Assembly (NCBI RefSeq): GCF_000153225.1 | Contig: NZ_CH724148.1 | Coordinates: forward strand, 250,540 to 314,539 | Source: Polaribacter irgensii 23-P | GTDB taxonomy: Bacteria > Bacteroidota > Bacteroidia > Flavobacteriales > Flavobacteriaceae | Reading direction: 5' to 3' | DNA: 64,000 bases | Notes under the pieces: generated by a model | Seen by the model: the letters and a program-made list of their open reading frames with translations, nothing else | The model's database searches: none | Told to the model about the DNA's origin: nothing | Position numbers and translations under genes: made by a program | In this document: positions 16,251 through 26,271 of the stretch, one piece after another | How positions within the stretch are numbered: the first letter of the stretch is position 1 | Layout: the number at the start of each line of letters is the position of its first letter

Positions 16251-19200
16251 ATGAAAATTAAAAAAGTACTTGTTGCCAACAGAGGTGAAATCGCCATACG
16301 AATTTTTAGAGCTTGTACAGAAATAAATGTCAAAACCGTCTGTGTTTATACCTTTGAAGATCGGTACTCACTGCATCGTTACAAAGCAGACGAATCTTAT
16401 CAAATTGGAGAGGATACAGCCCCCTTGAAGCCCTATTTAAACATTGATGAAATTATACGTGTTGCTTTAGAAAGCGGCGCAGATGCGATACATCCTGGAT
16501 ATGGTTTTTTATCAGAAAACGCAAATCTTGCACAAAAATGTGAAGACAACGGAATTGTTTTTGTGGGTCCAAAGGTATCAGTACTAAAAGCTTTAGGAGA
16601 TAAAATCACTGCCAAAAAAGTGGCAGTTGCTAATAATATTCCAGTTATTAGGAGTAATGAAAAACCTTTAATTAATGTCGAAGTAGCCTTAAGTGAAGCT
16701 GCCATAATCGGTTATCCTGTAATGCTAAAAGCAGCCTCTGGCGGCGGTGGACGCGGTATGCGCGTTATCAGAAAAGCCTCTGAATTAACTGGTGCTTTTC
16801 ATGAAAGCAAACGAGAAGCTTTGAATGCTTTTGGAGACGACACGGTATTTCTTGAGAAGTACGTAATGAATCCGAAGCATATAGAAATCCAAATAGTTGC
16901 CGATAATTATGGAGATACTGTCCACCTTTATGAACGAGATTGCTCTGTACAACGTCGCTATCAAAAAGTAATCGAATTTGCTCCTTCTTTTGACTTAAAA
17001 CAAGAAATAAAAGAGGCACTTTATACCTACGCAATAAATATTTGCAAAGCAGTAGCCTATAATAACATTGGAACTGTAGAGTTCTTGGTAGATGACGACG
17101 ATGCAATCTATTTCATAGAAGTAAATCCGCGCATACAAGTAGAACATACCGTGACTGAAGTTGTTACAAATATTGATCTAGTGAAAACTCAACTATTTAT
17201 TGCTGGGGGATACAAATTGGCAGACCAACAAATAAAAATATCCAATCAAGCTGCCATAAAAGTAACCGGGTATGCACTGCAATGCAGAATTACCACGGAA
17301 GACCCTCAAAATGATTTCAAACCAGATTATGGTGAGATAACTACCTACAGAAGTGCTTCTGGTTTTGGAATTCGTTTGGACGCTGGTAGTGTGTATCAGG
17401 GGGCAATTATTTCGCCATTTTTTGATTCTATGCTAGTTAAAGTTACCGCAAATAGCAGAACTTTGGACGGTGCCTGTAGAAAAGTACGTCGTGCATTAGC
17501 AGAATTTAGAATTAGAGGTGTAAAAACAAACATGCCCTTCTTAGACAATATATTACAGCACGATACCTTTAGAAAAGGAGCTGTTACTGTAAACTTTATC
17601 AACCAAAATCCTGATTTATTTGTTTTTAAAGCCCCTCGCAATAGAGCGACCAAACTAGTTACCTATTTAGGGGATATCATCGTAAATGGAAACCCCGATG
17701 TAAAGAAGATAGATCTTACAAAGACATTTGTAAAACCGATCGTTCCTAAATTTGATGCCCGTGCAGAATACCCCAAAGGAACTAAGGATTTACTCACAAA
17801 GTTAGGTCCTGATAAGTTCTCTAAATGGTTGAAAAATGAAAAGCAAATTCATTTTACGGACACTACGATGCGAGACGCGCACCAAAGTTTGTTGGCAACC
17901 AGAATGCGCACCTATGACATGCTGCAAGTTGCAGAAGGGTATGCTAAAAATAACCCAGGTATTTTCAGCATGGAGGTTTGGGGAGGTGCAACTTTTGACG
18001 TGTGTATGCGTTTCTTGCAAGAAAATCCGTGGGAACGGCTGAGATTGTTGCGAAAAGCAATGCCCAACGTATTGCTACAGATGCTCATTAGAGGCTCAAA
18101 TGGTGTTGGTTATACTGCATACCCAGACAATCTTATCGAAAAATTCGTAGAACAGTCTTGGGAAAATGGTGTAGATATTTTTAGGATCTTCGATTCTTTA
18201 AATTGGATGCAATCAATAGCTCCTTGTATTGAACATGTGCGCAAAAGGACCAACGGCTTAGCAGAAGGTGCCATTTGCTACACTGGTGATATTTTAAATC
18301 CTAAAAACACAAAATACAACCTCAAATATTATACCTCTTTAGCCAAAGATATCGAAAATGCAGGCGCCCATATTCTAGCTATTAAAGACATGGCAGGCTT
18401 GTTAAAACCCTATGCAGCTTTCGAATTGGTTTCGGCGTTAAAACAAACGGTACAGATTCCAATTCATCTACACACTCATGATACTTCTTCCATACAATCT
18501 GCTACGTACTTAAAAGCGATTGAAGCAGGTGTTGATGTCATCGATGTTGCTTTAGGTGGCGTTTCTGGATTAACATCGCAACCCAACTTTAATTCAGTGA
18601 TAGAAATGATGAAATTTAATGAGAGAGAAAGCCATTTAAATGGCGATTCTTTAGACGCATATTCAAATTATTGGGAAACTGTTCGGGAATATTACTATCC
18701 ATTTGAGTCGGGCCTAAAATCTGGTTCTGGAGAAGTATTTAAACATGAAATTCCAGGAGGTCAATACTCGAATTTAAAACCGCAAGCAGAGGCCTTAGGA
18801 TTGGAAGACCGCTTTCACGAAATTACCAAAATGTATGGTGATGTAAACCTACTTTTTGGAGACATTATAAAAGTAACACCCAGCTCTAAAGTCGTAGGTG
18901 ACATGGCCCAGTATTTAGTGAGTAATCATTTAACCATTCAGGATGTCTTAGAACGTGGAGACAGTATTTCCTTTCCGCAGTCTGTGGTGAGCTTTTTCAA
19001 AGGTGACTTAGGCCAACCTGTTGGTGGTTTTCCAAAAGACTTACAGAAATTAATTCTAAAAGATCAAACACCTTACACAGATAGACCTAATGCCCATATA
19101 GCACCTTTAGATATTGAAGAAGAATATAAAAAATTTAGAAAAATCTTTGAAAACGATTTGAGTAGACCCATTGATTTTACAGATTTCTTGTCCTACAAAT

Positions 19201-19703
19201 TGTATCCAAAAGTATTTACTGAAGCCTACAATCAGCACTTAAAATATGACAGTCTTCTCAATTTACCTACTAAAAATTTCTTTTATGGAATGGAAAGAGG
19301 CGAAGAAATTATTATTGCATTAGACAAAGGAAAAAATATGCTTATTTCTTTAGATTCTGTGGGAAGACCTGACAGTGAAGGAATGGTAACAGTGTACTTT
19401 AAGGTAAATGGGCAAGGAAGAGCAGTTCAGATAAAAAATAATTCCATTAAAATTGATACAGTTGCAAATGCAAAAGCTGATAAAAACAATGGAAAAGAAA
19501 TTGGTGCCCCTTTGCAAGGGCTGTTATCAACTATTCTGGTGAAAAAAGGTGAGCAAGTAACTAAAAATCAACCACTTTTTATTATTGAAGCTATGAAAAT
19601 GGAAACTACCATTACGGCAGCAAAGGCTGCTAAAATTTACAAGTTATGCCTGTCACCGGGCACTTTAGTAAACTCTGAAGATCTAATTTTAACATTTGAG
19701 TAG
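16251..19703 (+). CDS. pyc: Pyruvate carboxylase
   Basis: Biotin enzyme of 1150 residues that makes oxaloacetate from pyruvate, bicarbonate and ATP (anaplerosis). Domains in order: biotin carboxylase (1-455) with KKVLVANRGEIAIRIFRA, the ATP grasp loop AASGGGGRGMRV and EVNPRIQVEHTVTE; carboxyltransferase (about 530-810) with FTDTTMRDAHQSL, the metal-site HLHTHDTS and KDMAGL; a PYC/OADA domain; and a C-terminal biotinyl domain with the EAMKMET lysine near residue 1115 in GAPLQGLLSTILVKKGEQV context. Full length for the single-chain alpha4 type. The carboxyltransferase has PGGQYSNL, as expected. Transcribed alone; it converges with the phosphatase gene 57 bases downstream. Confidence 0.97.
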   Translation: MKIKKVLVANRGEIAIRIFRACTEINVKTVCVYTFEDRYSLHRYKADESYQIGEDTAPLKPYLNIDEIIRVALESGADAIHPGYGFLSENANLAQKCEDNGIVFVGPKVSVLKALGDKITAKKVAVANNIPVIRSNEKPLINVEVALSEAAIIGYPVMLKAASGGGGRGMRVIRKASELTGAFHESKREALNAFGDDTVFLEKYVMNPKHIEIQIVADNYGDTVHLYERDCSVQRRYQKVIEFAPSFDLKQEIKEALYTYAINICKAVAYNNIGTVEFLVDDDDAIYFIEVNPRIQVEHTVTEVVTNIDLVKTQLFIAGGYKLADQQIKISNQAAIKVTGYALQCRITTEDPQNDFKPDYGEITTYRSASGFGIRLDAGSVYQGAIISPFFDSMLVKVTANSRTLDGACRKVRRALAEFRIRGVKTNMPFLDNILQHDTFRKGAVTVNFINQNPDLFVFKAPRNRATKLVTYLGDIIVNGNPDVKKIDLTKTFVKPIVPKFDARAEYPKGTKDLLTKLGPDKFSKWLKNEKQIHFTDTTMRDAHQSLLATRMRTYDMLQVAEGYAKNNPGIFSMEVWGGATFDVCMRFLQENPWERLRLLRKAMPNVLLQMLIRGSNGVGYTAYPDNLIEKFVEQSWENGVDIFRIFDSLNWMQSIAPCIEHVRKRTNGLAEGAICYTGDILNPKNTKYNLKYYTSLAKDIENAGAHILAIKDMAGLLKPYAAFELVSALKQTVQIPIHLHTHDTSSIQSATYLKAIEAGVDVIDVALGGVSGLTSQPNFNSVIEMMKFNERESHLNGDSLDAYSNYWETVREYYYPFESGLKSGSGEVFKHEIPGGQYSNLKPQAEALGLEDRFHEITKMYGDVNLLFGDIIKVTPSSKVVGDMAQYLVSNHLTIQDVLERGDSISFPQSVVSFFKGDLGQPVGGFPKDLQKLILKDQTPYTDRPNAHIAPLDIEEEYKKFRKIFENDLSRPIDFTDFLSYKLYPKVFTEAYNQHLKYDSLLNLPTKNFFYGMERGEEIIIALDKGKNMLISLDSVGRPDSEGMVTVYFKVNGQGRAVQIKNNSIKIDTVANAKADKNNGKEIGAPLQGLLSTILVKKGEQVTKNQPLFIIEAMKMETTITAAKAAKIYKLCLSPGTLVNSEDLILTFE

Positions 19704-19760
19704 TCTTGTAAAAGGCTCAAAAGAAAGATTCCAAGCCATCGCATTTTTTTGTGATCTTTG

Positions 19761-20492
19761 TCAATTGCGTCCTTTTTCGTTTGGATACAGGCTTGGCAAC
19801 AAATCGCTTTGAAAAAATTCCTTTGTATCAATATTTATGCCGGATACCCTGCCTTTAAAAGCAGCCCCCGTGTCGACATTCCAAATATTCATTGCATGCA
19901 TTGGTTCCGTTTCCTTCAGATTAGTGGTTGGGGTGTGCCCAATATAAATCTCAGCATACTGTAGCAATCTTTTAGGATACCTTTTATGTTCTTTGTCTAT
20001 GCGCTCATCTGCAACCAATGCCATTTCCCACAAGGTTCTATCCAAGTAAAAGGTTGCTGTGTTTTTTTCGTTTTCTACCCCTTGCATTGCCGTAAAACCT
20101 GCGTGCAAGAACAGCCTATTTTTAGCATCTAAATAATACAGAGGCATCTTTTTAAGAAAATCAATATGTTGCTGTTTTTGTTCTTTGGAAAAGTCCTCGT
20201 AACTGTCCATGGTTTCTTTTCCACCGTGTAAATACCAGAGTGGCTTAACAACTGAAGTTTCCAACCAATTCTGACACCAAACGTCATGATTCCCCTTGAT
20301 ACAAATACAATTTATTTTTTGAGACAAGGTGATCAGCAACTCAATTACCTGCGCGGACTCACTCCAACCATCTACATAGTCTCCCATAAAGATTAAGGTA
20401 TCATCGTCTGTTACTTCTAACTTATTTAAAACCTGTAATAAGGCTTTTAAACCGCCGTGAATGTCACCAATTGCAAATGTTCTTTTCATCAT
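19761..20492 (-). CDS. PPP-family metallophosphatase (serine/threonine phosphatase or Ap4A hydrolase-like)
   Basis: Cytoplasmic protein of 243 residues with all classical metallophosphoesterase motifs: FAIGDIHGGLKALLQVL, FMGDYVDGWSES, IKGNHDVW, FLHAGF and YIGHTPTT. The intact metal ligands contrast with the altered homologue at 8543-9370. The family covers protein phosphatases of the PrpE/PP1 type and diadenosine tetraphosphate hydrolases; the sequence does not separate them. The ATG at 20492 directly precedes MKRTFAIGDIHG, the normal start. No promoter of the TAnnTTTG type was found upstream. Monocistronic, convergent with pyc. Confidence 0.88.
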   Translation of the reverse strand: MMKRTFAIGDIHGGLKALLQVLNKLEVTDDDTLIFMGDYVDGWSESAQVIELLITLSQKINCICIKGNHDVWCQNWLETSVVKPLWYLHGGKETMDSYEDFSKEQKQQHIDFLKKMPLYYLDAKNRLFLHAGFTAMQGVENEKNTATFYLDRTLWEMALVADERIDKEHKRYPKRLLQYAEIYIGHTPTTNLKETEPMHAMNIWNVDTGAAFKGRVSGINIDTKEFFQSDLLPSLYPNEKGRN

Positions 20493-20620
20493 AAATTTTC
20501 ACTATCTAATCGGGATATATTTCGCATCCTTTTACAAACTCAACAAGCTGTAAAAAATATCACCATACATCTGTATTTTTCTAAAAAACACCCTTAAAAA
20601 CGAACTGCTCTGAACGAGGT

Positions 20621-22024
20621 TTACTGTGCTATAAATATATTTTGAATAACAATATTGATCCAGTTATCTGAACTAAGGCCGTACAAAAAGAATTTATAAT
20701 TTTCATCTAACACTAAGGCTTCCGGAGTGCCTGAATGTATCTTATCTATTATATTAGATTCATTATAGAACTGAAAAGTATTTTCTACAGTAAATGTACC
20801 TGATAAAAGCGTAGCGTCTTTTTTTGTAAAAACCTGAAAATAGGTTTCGCTTTCTGCATAGCTCCCATCCAACCAACTAAAAACTGGTTTTAAAATTGTT
20901 GAATAGTCTATCGTTACGGTTGTTTTCCATTCTGTTGGTCTGGTCTGATTTTTAGTTCTAATAGGCGCTGATACATAAAGCTTTCCTTCAGATATATAGG
21001 TAACCAAACACCAAACTTCAGCACCAGAATTGTGAGAAAACCTTTGAAACGCACCTCCAAACTGCGGTGCAATTGCCAAACTTCTTCTCTTATAATTTGA
21101 AAAATCATCTGGCGATACGGTCGCATCTTCAGTTTCATAATAACGAAAATCGAATGCAGCACCAATAGGCTCAAAATAGATGTAAGTTTCTCCGTTGTTA
21201 CCATTTGCTGTGCCTGCGAAAGCACGGGTAACAGTTATTTCTTTTTCGGAATTTACAGAAACATATTCATCTAAATTTCTTGGGATAAATTGTTCTTCTA
21301 CAATTATATTTACCCAATTATCAGATCCAATGCCCATCATCATAAAATTATAAATCTCGTCTGCTACTAATATTTTGGGTGTTTCTATATTTAGGTTTGG
21401 AGATACCAATACATTAGCAGTATCGTAATACTGAAAAAAAGTATCTTGGGTAAAAGTTCCTGAAATAAACATATTTGTCTCATCAGAGATTGTCTGAAAA
21501 TAATAAGTGTTGTCGTCTATAGCAGCATCATCCCAACTAAAATTGGGCTCTAATGTCGTTTTGTAAGACATCTGGACATCACTAGTATAAACAGTAGTCT
21601 TTGTTTGACTCTTTAATTTTATCGGTGCAGAAATTTGAAGTCCCCCATCTTTTTTATAAGTGACTAAACACCAATTTTCTGAGGAACCTAGACGCGAAAA
21701 TCGATTTAATTTAGCCTCGTAAACAACGCTATTCTCTAAACTTTTTCTTTCGTAATTTAAAAAATTATCCACTTCTAAACTCGCTTCCTTTAATTCGTAA
21801 TACCGAAAGTCTGATGCACCTACTTCGGGATGGTAGTAGATATAAGCTACATTTGTATTCCCTTTTTCATTCGCAGCCCAAGCCAACACTGTACCTTCAG
21901 AAACTGTTGTGTTTTCTGCAATATACTCCTGAAGATTTCTTGCAATCGTCAGATCTGAGTCTTGCGAGCATGCGCAAAAAACAACACCAACAATAATTAG
22001 AAATACCGTTTTTTTAAAGACCAT
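20621..22024 (-). CDS. Lipoprotein with two tandem homologous domains, function unknown
   Basis: Predicted lipoprotein of 467 residues: signal MVFKKTVFLIIVGVVF, then CACSQDSD with lipidation at Cys18 or Cys20. The mature part is two copies of a module of about 215 residues. Matching landmarks: NLQEYI / NLDEYV, YIYYHPEVGASDFRYYE / YIYFEPIGAAFDFRYYE, RFSRLGSSENWCLVTYK / RFSHNSGAEVWCLVTYI, ISAPIKLKSQTK / VSAPIRTKNQTR, EPNFSWDD / KPVFSWLDG, GSDNWVNIIVEEQFI / SSDNWINIVIQNIFI. I know no function for the module. The gene starts 11 bases inside the 3' end of the GH113-like glycosidase gene, so the two are translationally coupled, suggesting a surface glycan or cell-wall role. Confidence 0.8.
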   Translation of the reverse strand: MVFKKTVFLIIVGVVFCACSQDSDLTIARNLQEYIAENTTVSEGTVLAWAANEKGNTNVAYIYYHPEVGASDFRYYELKEASLEVDNFLNYERKSLENSVVYEAKLNRFSRLGSSENWCLVTYKKDGGLQISAPIKLKSQTKTTVYTSDVQMSYKTTLEPNFSWDDAAIDDNTYYFQTISDETNMFISGTFTQDTFFQYYDTANVLVSPNLNIETPKILVADEIYNFMMMGIGSDNWVNIIVEEQFIPRNLDEYVSVNSEKEITVTRAFAGTANGNNGETYIYFEPIGAAFDFRYYETEDATVSPDDFSNYKRRSLAIAPQFGGAFQRFSHNSGAEVWCLVTYISEGKLYVSAPIRTKNQTRPTEWKTTVTIDYSTILKPVFSWLDGSYAESETYFQVFTKKDATLLSGTFTVENTFQFYNESNIIDKIHSGTPEALVLDENYKFFLYGLSSDNWINIVIQNIFIAQ

Positions 22025-23024
22025 ATAATTTTTTAATTAATTCTTCAGCTGGCTTATTTTGAGGTGTAAATCTATTGTTTTTTTCGCCGCCCACCGCAGT
22101 ATGATTGTGAAACCATTTCCAAATAAATCCTCCAGCAAACCACCGTTCGTTCCAGAATTGATTGTAAATTGCCTGAAGCGCATTTACCTGCGCCTGTAAA
22201 TTGATAGTTGCTTCAATATCTTCGGAATCCCAAGGTTTCTCTCCATTAAAATCAACACTTCGATATCCAAACTCTGCAAAGATAACAGGTTTTTTAAACT
22301 GTTTTTGCACTTTTATGATTTGTTGTTTGTGTTCAGACCAACCCAATTCATACTCAGCGACTGTTGGTGTTCTTTTGTCACTTAAAGGAAAGTAGGCATC
22401 AATGCCAATAAAATCTAAATCGCTCCAAAAAGAAACCCTCTTAAACTCGTCCCAATTGGCAGCATACGTCAATTTGCCTTTGTATAGCAGTCTAATTTCT
22501 TGAATTAATTGCCGCCAATATTCAGGTCTCTTTGCAACAAACTTTGCCAGTTCAGTTCCAATACAAAATATTTCTGCATCTAATTCAGCTGCTGCTTTTG
22601 CATAATATAAAATATAAGTGCGATAAGAGTCTTCTAAAAGGATCCAATCCTCTTCATTTTCCATCTCTATATTGCCTGTATAAGATCCCTTCGATACCCA
22701 AATATGCGGTTTGACCATTATCCGAATCTTCTCTTCCTGAAAACGTTTCGCATACTGCAACAAACCCTTTTTAGTTTCCCCAAACCACTGCCAATTGTTC
22801 TTGTAAATAATTTCAGGGGTTGTCAATTCTCTAATATAACCATAGGGCATCAATGCTACAAAATTGCTATTTGTTCTTAACACTGGATGCACGTGCTGGC
22901 TGCTAATAGAATCGCCAGAAGCAACAAAACTAAGACCTTTTATTTTTTTTGTTTGACTAACAAAAGAAAGACTAAAAGAAATGATTAGTAGAAAAGAATA
23001 TTTTTTAAATTTCATACGTTTCAT
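22014..23024 (-). CDS. GH113-like glycoside hydrolase (TIM barrel), secreted
   Basis: Exported protein of about 336 residues from ATG 23024 (MKRMKFKKYSFLLIISF signal). The frame extends to 23093, but a -7-like TATTTTG at 23043-23049 lies inside that extension, so the later start fits better. The TIM-barrel body shows the family 113 / glycoside hydrolase landmarks: MVKPHIWVSKGSYTG, FCIGTELAKF with the presumed acid/base Glu, DFIGIDAYFPL and VIFAEFGYRS with the presumed nucleophile Glu. GH113 members are beta-mannanases or related; exact substrate uncertain. Coupled by an 11-base overlap to the two-domain lipoprotein gene. Confidence 0.85.
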   Translation of the reverse strand: MKRMKFKKYSFLLIISFSLSFVSQTKKIKGLSFVASGDSISSQHVHPVLRTNSNFVALMPYGYIRELTTPEIIYKNNWQWFGETKKGLLQYAKRFQEEKIRIMVKPHIWVSKGSYTGNIEMENEEDWILLEDSYRTYILYYAKAAAELDAEIFCIGTELAKFVAKRPEYWRQLIQEIRLLYKGKLTYAANWDEFKRVSFWSDLDFIGIDAYFPLSDKRTPTVAEYELGWSEHKQQIIKVQKQFKKPVIFAEFGYRSVDFNGEKPWDSEDIEATINLQAQVNALQAIYNQFWNERWFAGGFIWKWFHNHTAVGGEKNNRFTPQNKPAEELIKKLYGL

Positions 23025-23295
23025 AAAAATACTTCTTTTTAGCAAAATAGCGCTGAAAGCATTGTAAAAAGGAGGCATAAAATTAAAACGCATCTTTAAA
23101 TATAAAATGTCTTGCTATTTTTTTAAATTCATACCAATTGTTCTTTATTAATCTCTAAATTGTGCTCTTTAAAAGTGAGAAACAATCAAGGGGAATAAGA
23201 ATTTTATTTAGAATTATTCTAAATTTTAAATCTTTGAGATTTTAAAATTAAGTTCTTCCTTTTAACTTCGACTTACTGGCAACAATCAACGAACC

Positions 23296-24645
23296 ATGGA
23301 ACATATTGTAATTATTGGCAATGGCATCTCAGGAGTCACTGCTGCTCGGCATATCAGAAAGAATTCCAATAAAGAAATTACGATTGTCTCTGTGGAATCT
23401 ACCTATTTTTTCTCCAGAACTGCCTTGATGTATGTCTATATGGGGCACCTAAAGTTTGAACACACCCAACCTTATGAAAATTGGTTTTGGGAAAAGAACG
23501 ACATTCAATTGAAACAAGGTTTTGTAGAAGCGATACATCCCGACACAAAAGAAATCAGTTTTACAAATGGGCCAAGAATGTCCTATGATAAATTGATTAT
23601 TGCTACGGGCTCTAAGCCAAATAAATTTGGATGGCCAGGACAAGATTTAAATGGCGTTCTTGGCATGTATCACAAGCAAGATTTAGAAAAATTAGAAGTA
23701 CTTGCTCCAAATAATAAAGTCTGCAAACGAGCAGTCATTGTTGGAGGTGGACTGATAGGTATTGAGTTGGCTGAAATGCTTCGCAGTAGAAAAATTCCGG
23801 TCACGTTTTTAGTTCGTGAAGCTAGTTTTTGGGATGGTGTTTTGCCTGCACAAGAATCTGAAATGCTCAATAAGCATATTAGAGAGCACCACATCGACTT
23901 GCGATTAAACACAAATTTAAAGGAAATCATAGCAGACGAAAATGGTCGTGTATCCTCTGTTGTCTTAGCAGAAACTGGCGAGGAAATTGAATGCAATGTC
24001 GTTGGTCTAACCGCTGGTGTCACTCCCAATATTGACTTTGTAAAAACCGCTGGAATCGCCCTTGGTCGCGGAGTGAAAGTAAATCGTTTTTTTGAGACCA
24101 ATGTCGCAAATATCTATGCTATTGGAGATTGCGCGGAACAAGAGAAAGCTATTGGCCAAAGAAGAAATATAGAAGCCGTTTGGTATACAGGAAGAATGAT
24201 GGGAGAAACAATCGCCCAAATTATTTGTGGTAACAAAACAGCATACACACCAGGACATTGGTTCAATTCAGCAAAATTTTTAGACATTGAATACCAAACG
24301 TACGGTTGGGTGTTTAGTGAAAAGAATAAAAAAGAAAATGAAGCGTATTTTCAATGGAAGCATCCAAAAGAGCAAACATGCATTACCATATCTTTTGATA
24401 AAAATACGCAACAATTTTTGGGGATTAACACTTTCGGAATACGGATGCGTCATGAAATCTTTGACACTTGGTTAACGGAAAGCAAAACGATTGCACACGT
24501 TTTAGAATATTTAGCAGATGCTAATTTTGATCCTGAATTTTACAAAATGCACGAACCTGAAATAATTGCAAAATTCAATCGTGAAAACAATACCAATATA
24601 AAGCCAAAAAAGAAAAGCTGGAAACGCATTTTCAGTAAATCATAA
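23296..24645 (+). CDS. NAD(P)/FAD-dependent oxidoreductase (pyridine nucleotide-disulfide type)
   Basis: Flavoprotein of 449 residues. The FAD-binding dinucleotide fold is at the start (IVIIGNGISGVTAARHI), the ATG motif at LIIATGSKPNKFG, the NAD(P) fold at RAVIVGGGLIGIELAEML, and the second FAD segment at IYAIGDCAEQ. The layout resembles rubredoxin/ferredoxin reductases and the reductase part of nitrite reductase. The C-terminal extension after about residue 330 is not a known thioredoxin-type domain. Three bases separate it from a membrane Fe-S protein gene, so it likely passes NAD(P)H electrons to that protein, or takes them from it. The pair has been seen together in Bacteroidota, as I recall, without an agreed function. 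A TTTG / TAACTTCG pair at 23233-23270 is a weak promoter. Confidence 0.87.
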   Translation: MEHIVIIGNGISGVTAARHIRKNSNKEITIVSVESTYFFSRTALMYVYMGHLKFEHTQPYENWFWEKNDIQLKQGFVEAIHPDTKEISFTNGPRMSYDKLIIATGSKPNKFGWPGQDLNGVLGMYHKQDLEKLEVLAPNNKVCKRAVIVGGGLIGIELAEMLRSRKIPVTFLVREASFWDGVLPAQESEMLNKHIREHHIDLRLNTNLKEIIADENGRVSSVVLAETGEEIECNVVGLTAGVTPNIDFVKTAGIALGRGVKVNRFFETNVANIYAIGDCAEQEKAIGQRRNIEAVWYTGRMMGETIAQIICGNKTAYTPGHWFNSAKFLDIEYQTYGWVFSEKNKKENEAYFQWKHPKEQTCITISFDKNTQQFLGINTFGIRMRHEIFDTWLTESKTIAHVLEYLADANFDPEFYKMHEPEIIAKFNRENNTNIKPKKKSWKRIFSKS

Positions 24646-24648
24646 TAT

Positions 24649-26271
24649 ATGAAAAAAATAAAACAGACAGGTCTCATCGTTTTCTTAATTGGATTGACTT
24701 TTTTTATAGGGACTATTTTTATCGGATCATTTAGTTTAAAGCAAAATGAACTCGATACTTTCCTCCAAGAGCAACAGTACAAAAGCACCCTAGTAAAAGA
24801 TGCATTAGAAAAAGCAGTTGTAAACGTTGAAAACTTGAATATTTTCGAGTTTTCAAGTCGTGTTAGAGCAGCATATGCAACTTCTAATCAATATTATGAT
24901 GCGCGCATTGCTCAATTTAGCAAAGAAAAAAACTGGGAAGAAAAAGGAAAACAATATCAGTATAAAATTTCTGGAAAGCCACATAGCTTAAGTTTTACAC
25001 TTGCTAAAAAAGCTGGAAAAGGACTTGCCGCAGAAAATACAGCTCTCATGTGGTTTTTAACTTTTGGTTTGGGCATCTTAGGGGCCCTGATGTATATTGT
25101 TCCTGATGTTATTTTATTAGGAAAACCAGGCATCAAGAATGACGGCATTTTTTTAAATGCTGCTACTAACCGCGGGTGGATAGGTTGGTTTGCTTTTATC
25201 TTTCTAGTCAGCTTTTACATCTTACTGTACTTCTATCCTGATTTCATTGTAAATTGGGTGTTCTTAGTAGACCCCATTAGCCTGTCTATTAGTGGAAACC
25301 CAGGAAGCCAATGGTTTTTGTATGGATTTCTGTACTGTACCGTAATGACGGTGATGGCAGTAAGAATGTATATAAAATACCGCCACAATAAATATCAAAT
25401 TTTAAGAACTACTTCTGTTTTATTTTTTCAAATCGTATTCGCTTTTTTAATCCCAGAGATCCTAGTTCGTTTTGAAAAACCTTGGTATGATTTTAAAAAC
25501 GCATTTCCTTTGGACTATGATTTCTTCTTCAGGTGGAATTTAGAAGAACTGCTCTCTAGTGGTGGGTTTGGTTTATTTATTTTAGTTTGGGGAACCGTTT
25601 TAACTGTTGTAATAGTGCCAGTAATGGTCTATTTTTTTGGAAAAAGGTGGTATTGCTCTTGGGTTTGCGGCTGTGGTGGGTTGGCAGAAACTTTAGGTGA
25701 TCCGTACCGACAACTTTCAAGTAAAACATTGCTCTCTTGGAGATTTGAGCGCATTATAATACATGCCGTACTTGTTTTTGTTTTGGTCATGACCGGATTT
25801 GCTTTGTACACTTTCTTTTCTGGTGCAAGCAGTGTCATCGGTATCAAAACACAAACCATTCAAGATGTCTATGGATTTTTGATCGGTTCAATTTTCGCAG
25901 GTGTGATTGGTACTGGTTTTTATCCAATATTCGGAAACAGGGTATGGTGTCGCTTTGGATGTCCACTTGCGGCTTACCTTGGCTTTATTCAACGCTTTAA
26001 ATCACGGTTTAGAATTACCACGAATGGTGGTCAATGCATTTCTTGTGGAAACTGTTCTACATACTGCGAGCAGGGAATTGATGTAAGAGCATATGCACAA
26101 AAAGGAGAAAATATCGTTCGCTCTAGCTGTGTAGGTTGTGGTATTTGTTCAGCCGTATGTCCTAGAGGAGTTTTAAAACTAGAAAATGGCCCTGAAAATG
26201 GTAGAATAAATCCAACAGAAATTTTACTAGGGAATGATGTCAACTTAATGGAATTGGTAACTAGGAAATAA
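24649..26271 (+). CDS. NosR/NapH-like 4Fe-4S membrane protein
   Basis: Polytopic protein of 540 residues. N-terminal helix, then an extracytoplasmic region of about 100 residues, then about six membrane helices. Cysteine motifs typical of NosR/NapH/CcoG relatives are RWYCSWVCGCGG and RVWCRFGCPLAAYLG. Near the C-terminus, two ferredoxin clusters follow: CISCGNCSTYCEQG and CVGCGICSAVCPRG. Such proteins move electrons between cytoplasmic donors and membrane or periplasmic acceptors. With the adjacent flavoprotein this suggests an NAD(P)H-to-membrane electron path; the terminal acceptor is not in the window. The first membrane cysteine motif is CSWVCGCG rather than the usual CxxxCP. Full length, last gene of its operon. 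Confidence 0.87.
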   Translation: MKKIKQTGLIVFLIGLTFFIGTIFIGSFSLKQNELDTFLQEQQYKSTLVKDALEKAVVNVENLNIFEFSSRVRAAYATSNQYYDARIAQFSKEKNWEEKGKQYQYKISGKPHSLSFTLAKKAGKGLAAENTALMWFLTFGLGILGALMYIVPDVILLGKPGIKNDGIFLNAATNRGWIGWFAFIFLVSFYILLYFYPDFIVNWVFLVDPISLSISGNPGSQWFLYGFLYCTVMTVMAVRMYIKYRHNKYQILRTTSVLFFQIVFAFLIPEILVRFEKPWYDFKNAFPLDYDFFFRWNLEELLSSGGFGLFILVWGTVLTVVIVPVMVYFFGKRWYCSWVCGCGGLAETLGDPYRQLSSKTLLSWRFERIIIHAVLVFVLVMTGFALYTFFSGASSVIGIKTQTIQDVYGFLIGSIFAGVIGTGFYPIFGNRVWCRFGCPLAAYLGFIQRFKSRFRITTNGGQCISCGNCSTYCEQGIDVRAYAQKGENIVRSSCVGCGICSAVCPRGVLKLENGPENGRINPTEILLGNDVNLMELVTRK

